From positions 1 through 15,684 of the forward strand of contig JALTDM010000339.1 in NCBI GenBank assembly GCA_027074135.1: a DNA stretch of 15,684 nt, written 5' to 3'. Made by a program: the position numbers and the translations under genes. Below, piece by piece: positions 1-7,422 of the stretch (its first letter is position 1; the number at the start of each line of letters is the position of its first letter). The stretch comes from Bacteroidales bacterium. GTDB lineage: Bacteria > Bacteroidota > Bacteroidia > Bacteroidales > JALTDM01. The notes under the pieces were generated by a model. It was given only the letters and a program-made list of their open reading frames with translations, was not told where the DNA came from and did not search any database.

Positions 1-31
1 TTAATACACGCATAACTACAAATTAGCAAAT

Positions 32-61
32 AAAAAAAGGCTGCCCTTTTTTTGGACAGCC
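32..61 (-). terminator. Intrinsic terminator of the type IX secreted propeller gene
   Basis: Read on the minus strand, GGCTGTCC (61-54) can pair with GGGCAGCC (46-39) through eight base pairs including one U-G wobble, around a seven-A loop. A run of seven T (38-32) follows. It begins 26 bases after the stop codon of the gene ending at 88, which is the expected position for a rho-independent terminator. On the plus strand the same arms have a C-A mismatch, so it favours minus-strand transcription. Confidence 0.85.
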
Positions 62-87
62 CCCGCATAAATCATTTCAGTTATAAG

Positions 88-2949
88 CTATTTTTTTATA
101 AACTTCGTAGTCTTGCCATTAGCTTTAATTAGGTAAATCCCCTCGGTTAAGCCTCGCACATCAACATTAAACCTATTTACACCCTTATTCAACCTTACAT
201 CCTTTTTAATAACAAGTTTACCACTCAAAGAATAAACATTGATAGCTGCAGCCTTATAAGCTTTTGATTCTATCTCAACATTTACATCAGCAATTGCCGG
301 ATTTGGATAAACTTTCAAATTATTATGTACTTGTGCATATTCAACAGGTTTGTTTACAATAGGTGCTCTAAAATCTTCCAGTTTGAAAAATCCTCTACCG
401 TGTGAAGCTGCATAAATAACTCCTTGATTTTGTATACCACTGTTTCCTCCTTGATAAATATTATTATACCAGAAGTTTTTTAAAATTTGTTGTTTAAGTG
501 CAAAAACAGGCACGTACCCCATATCTCCGGTATTTGCAATTTCCCAAGAAGGATTATTAGCAGTAATATCAGTTGTAATAAACACACCAAAATCAGTACC
601 AATAAGGACATACTTTGAATCATCCCATCTGATCACACTGGCATAAACAGGCATATCAGGTAAATTTCCTTGTTTTGAAGCAAATGATGGAGAATTACCA
701 AACGCATCCGTTGTATAATAAATATGCGAAGATCCATATCCCCCCATAGTAACAATCAAATTATTAGTATCTTTAGAATCAATGTACATAGAAGTTATGA
801 AGCCACCTAAAGAAGCTATTTTAGTAACATTAAGAGCAAAATTTGCTGTATCTTGATAATTCATTTGATCTTTTGTTCTTGCAGTATGGAACCCTGTAAC
901 TCTAAATACATTTCCTTGATAATCTCCGACAAATAATGCATCTCCACCCGGACTCCAAATAAGAGCAGAAGGAGTTTTTAGGCCATAAGTAGAAGCGTCT
1001 ATTACTCTACCCCATTCACAAGGTTTTTTACTAAAATCAAGCGCTTGACGAGTTACATATACATCATTTCGCAACCCAACAGCTAAAATAGATTGATAAG
1101 GATCTACAAAAACAAGACTATCTCCGTGAACCATTACGCCGTCACTTCCAGCATCAGAAGAAGTAATTACATGAGTAATATATCTGTATTTTGTTTTACT
1201 CATCACATATATAGTATCTCCTACATGAAGAGTATCTTCTTCAGGAACTTTAAAAGTAACACTGTCTATACTGTAAGGGTCATTAAAAGATTCCCATAAA
1301 GCTATTCTTGTTACAAAAGGTTCGCCTCCACCAGAAACACCAATATTATGATATGAAGTCACAAAGTTACTATACATTCCTGCATCGGGGCTTTCATCTC
1401 CGTATCTTTCACTTCTGAAAATTTGTCCATAGTACATAGTTGTAATAAGGACATCGGGACGCAATAACGAAATTTCAGCATCTCCACCATCACCACCAGT
1501 AATTTCAAATCCTGTAGAAGGGACAGAACCTTTTCTTTTCACATAAATTGAACCATTATCTTGAGCTCCTCCAATAACAGCATCTGTATTGCTTATACCT
1601 AAACCGTAAAATTGTGTAGTTACATATCCTTCATTTCTATTGGTCCAATTTTCTGCTCCATCTTCACTATAAAAAAGACCTCCATCACAGCCTACATAAA
1701 CTTTTTTATTTGTTGTCCCATTATATCCAGGGTGAAAAACGATAGCATGTTGATCGGCATGTACATATTTAGGATTTGCTTCAGACAGATACCAAGCTGT
1801 TATTTTACGGTAATTATTTTCAGGATCATAAGTCCACAGATCTACACCGCCAAAAAGTATTTTTTCAGGATTATCAGGAAAGACAGCAATTATATTATCA
1901 TACCAACCTTGATTGTTAGAACCGAAAACATCAAAATCAGTAGGAATATAATCAAAAATAGCATTGAAGCTCTCACCTCCGTCAGTTGATTTATAAATAT
2001 TTTTGAAAGAACCATTTGTATTTGCTGCGAGAATATATACATAATTTGGGTCACTTGGAGAAATGGCAATTGTCATTCTTCCTACAGAAGAAGGCAGCCC
2101 ACTTACAGCATTGAAAGAACCTGTTTCTCCGGTAGTAGAGGCAATTACGCTGGAGGAAACTACTGCGAAAACTTTACCATTTGAAGCTATTTTAACATCT
2201 TTAGCAACACTGGAAACAACACTTTCCCATGTTTGACCACCGTCATCTGAATATTTCAACCCTCCTATTGTTGCAGCATAAACTCTACCGTCACTTCTTA
2301 CAGCTAAAGCATTTACGGCTCTCCATCCGGATGAATTATCTTCATAAACCGTTGTATCCCACGTGGAAGCTAAATGTACAAAATTTTCTCCATCAGTACT
2401 TTTCCAAATACCTTGTCCGTAAATACCGGTGTTTATATTTGTTCCCGATGGTTGAGCAAAATATTCACCCGTTCCAACATATATTTCACCATTAGGGCCT
2501 TGAGCAATACAAGAAACAGCTGCACTTGTTAACATATTATCATCATCAATCTGTTTCCAACTCATACCACCATTATCAGATTTATATAAACCTCCGGAAG
2601 CTCCTCCTGCATAAATAATATTAGGATTATTTTTATCAATCAAAATTGCTCTTGTTCTACCACCAATATTTGTTGGTCCTAAAGTCTTCCAACCTAATGT
2701 AGCTTTGGTTCTAGGCATTTTTTCAACAGCCTTCAAAGCTTTAAAGTAATCAGAAGCTTCAACTTGTCCCGTTTGGACATTCCTGTGTACATCGGCATAC
2801 CATTGCAATGCTCCACCGAAGCCGTAAACTTCTGTTCTGGGAACATATTTCAAAGAATTATCTGACTTCTTTCCTTTAAAAAATTGATTAACACCTATTA
2901 AAGATGCTGCCAAAAATAAAATTGCCGAGAATATCAATTTGATTTTCAT
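88..2949 (-). CDS. Secreted BNR/sortilin-like beta-propeller protein with type IX secretion sorting domain
   Basis: A 953-residue protein exported by the Sec system and then probably by the type IX system to the cell surface or medium. The N terminus has a basic start and a hydrophobic segment (about 5-20), but no clear signal peptidase I site. Residues about 90-470 hold Asp-box motifs of the S-x-D-x-G-x-x-W type, near 124-131, 234-241 and 428-435, with degenerate copies near 184 and 321 that end in Phe. GPTNIGGRTRAI (91-102) and a QDNGS motif (463-467) are typical of large Bacteroidota BNR/sortilin-like propellers often labelled glycosyl hydrolase. Residues about 880-953 form a type A sorting domain: a YPNP start, a GKLV strand, a GIYLIK strand and a basic end. 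I see no identifiable hydrolase active site, so enzyme activity is not supported. It stands alone with its own promoter and terminator. Confidence 0.88.
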   Translation of the reverse strand: MKIKLIFSAILFLAASLIGVNQFFKGKKSDNSLKYVPRTEVYGFGGALQWYADVHRNVQTGQVEASDYFKALKAVEKMPRTKATLGWKTLGPTNIGGRTRAILIDKNNPNIIYAGGASGGLYKSDNGGMSWKQIDDDNMLTSAAVSCIAQGPNGEIYVGTGEYFAQPSGTNINTGIYGQGIWKSTDGENFVHLASTWDTTVYEDNSSGWRAVNALAVRSDGRVYAATIGGLKYSDDGGQTWESVVSSVAKDVKIASNGKVFAVVSSSVIASTTGETGSFNAVSGLPSSVGRMTIAISPSDPNYVYILAANTNGSFKNIYKSTDGGESFNAIFDYIPTDFDVFGSNNQGWYDNIIAVFPDNPEKILFGGVDLWTYDPENNYRKITAWYLSEANPKYVHADQHAIVFHPGYNGTTNKKVYVGCDGGLFYSEDGAENWTNRNEGYVTTQFYGLGISNTDAVIGGAQDNGSIYVKRKGSVPSTGFEITGGDGGDAEISLLRPDVLITTMYYGQIFRSERYGDESPDAGMYSNFVTSYHNIGVSGGGEPFVTRIALWESFNDPYSIDSVTFKVPEEDTLHVGDTIYVMSKTKYRYITHVITSSDAGSDGVMVHGDSLVFVDPYQSILAVGLRNDVYVTRQALDFSKKPCEWGRVIDASTYGLKTPSALIWSPGGDALFVGDYQGNVFRVTGFHTARTKDQMNYQDTANFALNVTKIASLGGFITSMYIDSKDTNNLIVTMGGYGSSHIYYTTDAFGNSPSFASKQGNLPDMPVYASVIRWDDSKYVLIGTDFGVFITTDITANNPSWEIANTGDMGYVPVFALKQQILKNFWYNNIYQGGNSGIQNQGVIYAASHGRGFFKLEDFRAPIVNKPVEYAQVHNNLKVYPNPAIADVNVEIESKAYKAAAINVYSLSGKLVIKKDVRLNKGVNRFNVDVRGLTEGIYLIKANGKTTKFIKK

Positions 2950-2978
2950 AAGCTTATGTTTTTTCTATTAAAAAATAC

Positions 2979-2986
2979 TATTTTTG
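2979..2986 (+). promoter_or_regulatory. Putative Bacteroidota -7 element for murF
   Basis: TATTTTTG matches the consensus TAnnTTTG and lies 60 bases upstream of the murF start. No convincing TTTG -33 box is seen at the usual spacing. Such matches arise easily in AT-rich DNA, so position is the main support. It directly abuts an opposed element at 2987-2994. Confidence 0.4.
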
Positions 2987-2994
2987 CAAATATA
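2987..2994 (-). promoter_or_regulatory. Putative Bacteroidota -7 element for the secreted propeller gene
   Basis: On the minus strand this reads TATATTTG followed by CAAA, a good match to TAnnTTTG with the commonly seen TTTGCAAA continuation. It is 37 bases upstream of the ATG at 2949. No clear -33 box is visible. Confidence 0.45.
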
Positions 2995-3046
2995 ATCTTT
3001 TTTTTAAGACATCGTTATTATTGATGTTTTTTTATAATTTTTACAC

Positions 3047-4345
3047 ATGACAAAAATAGAAAAATTATACGGTTATTTTATAAAATCATCGGGTGTTACA
3101 ACAGATAGCAGACAAACAGGAAAAGGTAAAATATTCTTTGCCCTGAAAGGAGAAAAGTTTGACGGAAACAGGTTTGCAGAAGATGCTGTAAAAAAAGGAG
3201 CTGCTGTAGCTGTTATAGATAATTGCAATTATAAAAAAGACGATATTCACTATTTTTGTGTTGAGGATACATTACAAGCCTTACAAGTACTTGCCGCATA
3301 CCATATATCACGCTTAAACACCAAAATTTTTGCAATTACCGGCACAAACGGTAAAACCACAACCAAAGAATTGGTAAAAACAGTTCTTTCTGCTAAATTT
3401 AATGTTTTTGGAACAGAAGGGAATTTCAACAACCATATAGGATTGCCATTAACCGTCCTGAAATTAAAAAACGAACACGAAATAGCAGTATTGGAAATGG
3501 GAGCCAGCAAACCGGGTGACATAAAAGAACTTTGCGAGATAGCAAACCCGGCATACGGTCTCATAACTAACATTGGTAAAGCTCACCTTGAATTTTTCGG
3601 CTCTCAAGAAAATTTGATAAAAACCAAAATGGAACTTTACGACTATATAAATTTACAAAACGGCACAATCTTTTATAATTGCACAAATAACGGAGTAATA
3701 AACATTGAAAAATACAAATGCAACAAAATAACTTACGGTTTGGATAACAACAACTGCACCTATTCGGCAAAACCTATTATTCATTCTGATTTTTTTGCCG
3801 GTATTGACACCGGAAGCACCATCATAAAATCCAACCTTGCAGGTTATTTCAATGCAGAAAATATTTTGTCTGCTTATGCCGTAGGAAAATTTTTCGGCAT
3901 ATCCGACGAATTAATTAAAGAAAAAATAGAAACTTACACACCCGAAAACAAAAGAAGCCAACTGATAAAAAAGGATAGCAATTTGGTGCTACTTGATGCG
4001 TACAATGCTAACCCGACAAGCATGTCAAAATCATTGGAATCATTTATTTCTTATCCCACTTCTTTGCCTAAGATTGCCATACTTGGCGATATGCTCGAAC
4101 TCGGAAAAGAGTCTTACAAAGAGCATCTTGAAATTCTAAAAACATATTCACAAGCAGAAAATTTAAAAATAATAGCAGTAGGTAATCATTTTCTTGAACT
4201 TAAGCACAGGTTTCCCTGTGTACAATTTTTTAAATCAACCAATGAGTTAAAATCTTACTTGAGTAATAATAAAATAGAAAACTCGTTTATTTTATTGAAA
4301 GGCTCTAGAGGAATGGCTTTGGAAAATATTCTGTCACTTCTTTAA
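3047..4345 (+). CDS. murF: UDP-N-acetylmuramoyl-tripeptide--D-alanyl-D-alanine ligase
   Basis: A cytoplasmic Mur ligase that adds D-Ala-D-Ala to the UDP-MurNAc-tripeptide using ATP, the last soluble step of peptidoglycan precursor synthesis. The 432 residues fit the family. An N-terminal substrate domain carries the DSR motif (20-22). The central ATPase has the P-loop GTNGKTTT (99-106), MGAS (151-154), NIGKAHLE (175-182) and a KTKME segment (192-196) where Mur ligases place their modified lysine. The C-terminal domain has DAYNANPTSM (317-326) and GDMLELG (347-353), which distinguish MurF from MurC/D/E. The ATG follows an A/T-rich leader without a Shine-Dalgarno sequence. The next gene starts 37 bases downstream on the same strand and may be cotranscribed. 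It is isolated from the dcw cluster. Confidence 0.96.
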   Translation: MTKIEKLYGYFIKSSGVTTDSRQTGKGKIFFALKGEKFDGNRFAEDAVKKGAAVAVIDNCNYKKDDIHYFCVEDTLQALQVLAAYHISRLNTKIFAITGTNGKTTTKELVKTVLSAKFNVFGTEGNFNNHIGLPLTVLKLKNEHEIAVLEMGASKPGDIKELCEIANPAYGLITNIGKAHLEFFGSQENLIKTKMELYDYINLQNGTIFYNCTNNGVINIEKYKCNKITYGLDNNNCTYSAKPIIHSDFFAGIDTGSTIIKSNLAGYFNAENILSAYAVGKFFGISDELIKEKIETYTPENKRSQLIKKDSNLVLLDAYNANPTSMSKSLESFISYPTSLPKIAILGDMLELGKESYKEHLEILKTYSQAENLKIIAVGNHFLELKHRFPCVQFFKSTNELKSYLSNNKIENSFILLKGSRGMALENILSLL

Positions 4346-4382
4346 ATCATTTTTGTAACTTTATGCTCAAAATATTTCCGGA

Positions 4383-5249
4383 ATGAAAAATTTTCTGTTT
4401 GCTCTAACAACTCTTTTCATTTTGTTTCAAACAAATACATTTGCCCAAAATGTTGGTCAAAAAGGAGATACAATAAAAAATTATATAGATATAAACGGTC
4501 TCAAACAAGGTTATTGGGAAAAAAAATATCCAAACGGAAAGATAAAATATCAAGCACACTTCAAAAATGATATTCCGGTAGGTGAATTCAAAAGATACTA
4601 CAACAACGGCCAATTATTTGCAAGAATTATTTATGACAGTGAAGGGAAAGGAACAGGTGATGCTACATATTACTGGGACGATGGTAAGCTTTTGGCAAAA
4701 GGCAAGCTCGTAAACATAAAACAAAAACAAGGTGAATGGAAAATATACAATACCAAAGGAGTGCTATTAAGAAAAATAAATTATGACAAAGGCGTTAAAA
4801 ATGGTCTGCAAACAACATATTTCCACGAAGGCGGTGTCGCAGAAAAAGCAAACTTTGTTAACGGGAAAAAAGAAGGTTTACAAGTTCAATTTTTCCCCAA
4901 CGGAGACACAGCTTTAATCATGTACTTTAAATACGGTACATTTGACGGACCTATCATTTCTTATTGGCCAAACGGACACATAAAAGTAAAAGGTGCATAC
5001 AAAAACGGACTTAAAGAAGGAGTCTGGGAATTTTATGATCAAAAAGGTCATTTGGTAAAAACCATTGAATACCATAGAGGTCACGCTGTAAACGAAGAAC
5101 AACTTGACGAAGAATTTACCAAGGAAGTAAAAGAATGGGAAAAAAGCCCTGATAAATACCAAGAACCTGATGTTGACGACTTTTTTAATCCCGGATTCAC
5201 TCCGAGAGGCAACAGGCGAAAACACCAAAATTCATTTGATGAGTATTAA
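4383..5249 (+). CDS. Exported MORN-repeat (YwqK-type) protein
   Basis: A 288-residue protein with a signal peptide (1-21, ending TNTFA before QN), so it is predicted to be periplasmic or surface-located. Residues about 38-235 consist of roughly eight MORN-like units of 21-25 residues, each built on a G-x-W/F-x-x-Y-x-x-(N/D)-G-x-(L/I) pattern. Examples begin near 42, 66, 91, 117, 141, 164, 189 and 213. A charged, acidic tail (236-288) ends in an RRKHQNSFDEY-type sequence. Database labels for this family often read 'toxin-antitoxin system YwqK family antitoxin', but I see no toxin gene beside it and the export signal argues against that role. It lies 37 bases after murF, and an envelope-associated function is an inference. 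Its stop codon lies three bases from that of the convergent M16 protease. Confidence 0.85.
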   Translation: MKNFLFALTTLFILFQTNTFAQNVGQKGDTIKNYIDINGLKQGYWEKKYPNGKIKYQAHFKNDIPVGEFKRYYNNGQLFARIIYDSEGKGTGDATYYWDDGKLLAKGKLVNIKQKQGEWKIYNTKGVLLRKINYDKGVKNGLQTTYFHEGGVAEKANFVNGKKEGLQVQFFPNGDTALIMYFKYGTFDGPIISYWPNGHIKVKGAYKNGLKEGVWEFYDQKGHLVKTIEYHRGHAVNEEQLDEEFTKEVKEWEKSPDKYQEPDVDDFFNPGFTPRGNRRKHQNSFDEY

Positions 5250-5252
5250 CAC

Positions 5253-6488
5253 CTAAGCTTTCAAATACCAGAGTACATTTCTGTTTGACGAATCGAACAA
5301 GGACTTTGCTGTTTTAACCACCTCATTTTTTGTAACAACAGCATAATATTCAGGGTCGTTATCCATCAACGAAGCATCACCAAGTAATTCATAATAAGAA
5401 AAATATAATGATTTTGAAGACAACTCATACAATCCGAATTGATGAGAAGCCTCATATTTGTTCTTCATTCTCTGCATTTCATTTTCATCAAAATTTCCTT
5501 CTATTATTTCGTTGAGTTCCTTATAAATTGCTTTTTCGGCATCTTCGGGATTTACTCCGTCTTTAATCATCGTATCAATTACAAACAAACCATTGTCTAT
5601 ATTTCCCGTTACATACGCATCTGCTTTTAGAAAAATATCTCCTTTCTTTACCAACCGCTTAAAAAAACGTGCAGATTTACCATTTGCCAAAATATCCGAA
5701 ATCAAATCGTAAATAAAAAAACTTTTTTCACTACGTCCCGGCATATGATATGCAATCATTAACTTTGAATAAGGTACGTCCCGTTTTACAACCTTACGCC
5801 TTTCCTCTTTTTGTACAGGTTCTTCCGGTATAATATGAGCATCAAGGTTTCTGCGAGGGATATCAGAAAACCATTTTTCTACCAACTTTTTCATATTGCC
5901 GTAATCTAAATTTCCGGCAACTGTCATTATTGCATTATTCGGAGCATAATGCTTATAGAAAAAATGTTTTACATCATCGAGTGTTGCTTTTTCTATATGA
6001 GAAACATCTTTGCCAATGGTAGGCCATTTATACGGATGAACTTTATATGCCAAATCATAAAGCAAATGATACAAATCACCATATGGTTTGTTCAAATATC
6101 TTTCTTTAAATTCTTCTATCACAACCTTTTTTTGCACTTCCAAACTTTTAGGCGTAAAAGCCAAACTAAGCATCCTGTCCGACTCTAGCCACAAAGCTGT
6201 TTCTATATTTGCTGCCGGAATAGTAAGGTAATAATCCGTAAAATCTTGATTTGTAAAAGCATTATTTTCACCACCTGCCATTTCAAGAGGAGTGTCATAA
6301 TCAGGAATATGAATAGAGCCACCAAACATCAAATGTTCAAATAAATGGGCAAAACCCGTCATTTTTTCACTTTCGTACTTTGAGCCTACTTTATAAAGAA
6401 TATTCAATGAAATAAGCGGCGTTGTATCGTCCATATACATCAAAACTTTCAATCCATTCTTCAAAGTAAATCTGGCAAAATCAGGCAT
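5253..6488 (-). CDS. M16 family zinc metallopeptidase (insulinase/MPP-like)
   Basis: About 411 residues, the size of a two-domain M16B subunit (catalytic M16 domain followed by M16_C). Numbered from the start chosen here, the inverted zinc motif HLFEH is at 48-52 (His48, Glu51 as base, His52). The third ligand is one of the paired glutamates of VVIEEF at about 125-126. GGENNAFTNQDFTDYY (72-87) is a typical M16 segment. No signal peptide is seen, so a cytoplasmic location is likely. An ATG three codons upstream (6497) would add Met-Trp-Val. I chose 6488 because MPDFARFTLKNGL matches the usual family start and because a putative -7 element at 6506-6513 would leave 6497 nearly leaderless. M16 enzymes often work with an inactive partner subunit encoded next door, and none is present here. 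Confidence 0.9.
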   Translation of the reverse strand: MPDFARFTLKNGLKVLMYMDDTTPLISLNILYKVGSKYESEKMTGFAHLFEHLMFGGSIHIPDYDTPLEMAGGENNAFTNQDFTDYYLTIPAANIETALWLESDRMLSLAFTPKSLEVQKKVVIEEFKERYLNKPYGDLYHLLYDLAYKVHPYKWPTIGKDVSHIEKATLDDVKHFFYKHYAPNNAIMTVAGNLDYGNMKKLVEKWFSDIPRRNLDAHIIPEEPVQKEERRKVVKRDVPYSKLMIAYHMPGRSEKSFFIYDLISDILANGKSARFFKRLVKKGDIFLKADAYVTGNIDNGLFVIDTMIKDGVNPEDAEKAIYKELNEIIEGNFDENEMQRMKNKYEASHQFGLYELSSKSLYFSYYELLGDASLMDNDPEYYAVVTKNEVVKTAKSLFDSSNRNVLWYLKA

Positions 6489-6505
6489 AACCCACATATT
6501 TTTCG

Positions 6506-6513
6506 CAAAGTTA
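6506..6513 (-). promoter_or_regulatory. Putative -7 element for the M16 protease gene
   Basis: Minus-strand TAACTTTG matches TAnnTTTG exactly and lies 8 bases upstream of the ATG at 6497 and 17 bases upstream of the ATG at 6488. This would give a very short leader. No good -33 box is seen. Confidence 0.4.
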
Positions 6514-6558
6514 ATTTTTTAGTTTTAGTGAAACCACATATTTTATTAATAAGTTTTG

Positions 6559-6566
6559 TATTTTTG
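6559..6566 (+). promoter_or_regulatory. Putative -7 element for the MscS-type channel gene
   Basis: Plus-strand TATTTTTG matches TAnnTTTG and ends 19 bases before the ATG at 6586. It is divergent from the M16 element, with 45 bases between the two. No clear TTTG box lies at the expected upstream spacing. Confidence 0.4.
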
Positions 6567-6585
6567 TATAAAATCGTAATGGAAT

Positions 6586-7422
6586 ATGAAATCTATTTTA
6601 GGATACCATTTAATAGAAGTTGGGAAATACATACTTACACCATATCAAATAATTTTAGCAATAATCATTATTGCTGCTACACTTATTTTTTTACGAGGAT
6701 TAAAAAAAATATTCCTCTACAGATTAGCAAAAAAACATGATAAAAAGACAATTGCAACAATATTTATACTTACCAAATATTTGGTTTGGGTAATTTCAAT
6801 TGTAACCACCCTTGAGGTTATAGGTGTAAATATAAATTACCTTATTGCTTCATCTGCAGCATTATTAGTAGGTATGGGTCTTGGTATCCAACAAATTTTC
6901 AACGATATTGTTTCGGGTATTTTTTTATTGTTCGAAGGTAATGTTAGAGTCGGGGATGTTGTTCAGATGAGTGATGATACAGTAGCAACAGTGAAAGAAA
7001 TAAAACTTAGAACCTCAAAAGTTTTAACACGTGATGGGGTAATTATAATTGTTCCGAACTCAAAACTCTTAAGCGAAAATGTTATAAACTGGACATCTAT
7101 CGATGAAAAAACCAGGTTTTATGTTGAAGTAGGTGTTGCCTATGGTTCCAATGTGGAAAAAGTAACAAATATCTTATTAAAAGTAGCCGGAGAACATACT
7201 AAAATTGCAAGCAAACCCAAGCCATTTGTAAGATTTCATGACTTCGGTGACTCTGCACTTATTTTCAGAATATATTTCTGGACAAATGAAACTTTTACCG
7301 TTAGAAATATAAAAAGTGATTTGAGATATTCAATTTACAAATACTTCGAAGACGCAGGTATTCAAATACCTTTCCCGCAACAAGATATTTACATTAAGCA
7401 ATTCCCCGGAGCAAAGTCTTAA
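6586..7422 (+). CDS. Small-conductance mechanosensitive channel, MscS family
   Basis: A 278-residue inner-membrane channel of minimal MscS architecture, expected to open under membrane tension and release solutes during osmotic downshock. Three hydrophobic helices are visible at about 20-37, 58-80 and 84-117. The third is the pore helix, rich in Ala and Gly (SSAALLVGMGLGIQQIF) and followed by NDIVSGIFLLFE. The beta domain follows (about 118-175: VRVGDVV, VLTRDGVIIIVPNS, VINWT), then the alpha/beta cytoplasmic domain with VGVAYGSN, FHDFGDSAL and an IPFPQQDIY end. These segments are strongly diagnostic. The gene has its own divergent leader from the M16 gene. Its TAA overlaps the TAA of convergent pdxA. 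Confidence 0.95.
   Translation: MKSILGYHLIEVGKYILTPYQIILAIIIIAATLIFLRGLKKIFLYRLAKKHDKKTIATIFILTKYLVWVISIVTTLEVIGVNINYLIASSAALLVGMGLGIQQIFNDIVSGIFLLFEGNVRVGDVVQMSDDTVATVKEIKLRTSKVLTRDGVIIIVPNSKLLSENVINWTSIDEKTRFYVEVGVAYGSNVEKVTNILLKVAGEHTKIASKPKPFVRFHDFGDSALIFRIYFWTNETFTVRNIKSDLRYSIYKYFEDAGIQIPFPQQDIYIKQFPGAKS

Noticed and set aside
1093..1989. Plus-strand open frames inside the large propeller gene, and similar antisense frames inside murF, pdxA, glmS and wecB
   Set aside because: They lie antisense to well-supported genes, have no recognisable domains, and have the composition expected of complementary strands.
4383..5249. Toxin-antitoxin system based on the YwqK family name
   Set aside because: No toxin gene is adjacent, and the protein has a signal peptide and MORN-like repeats.
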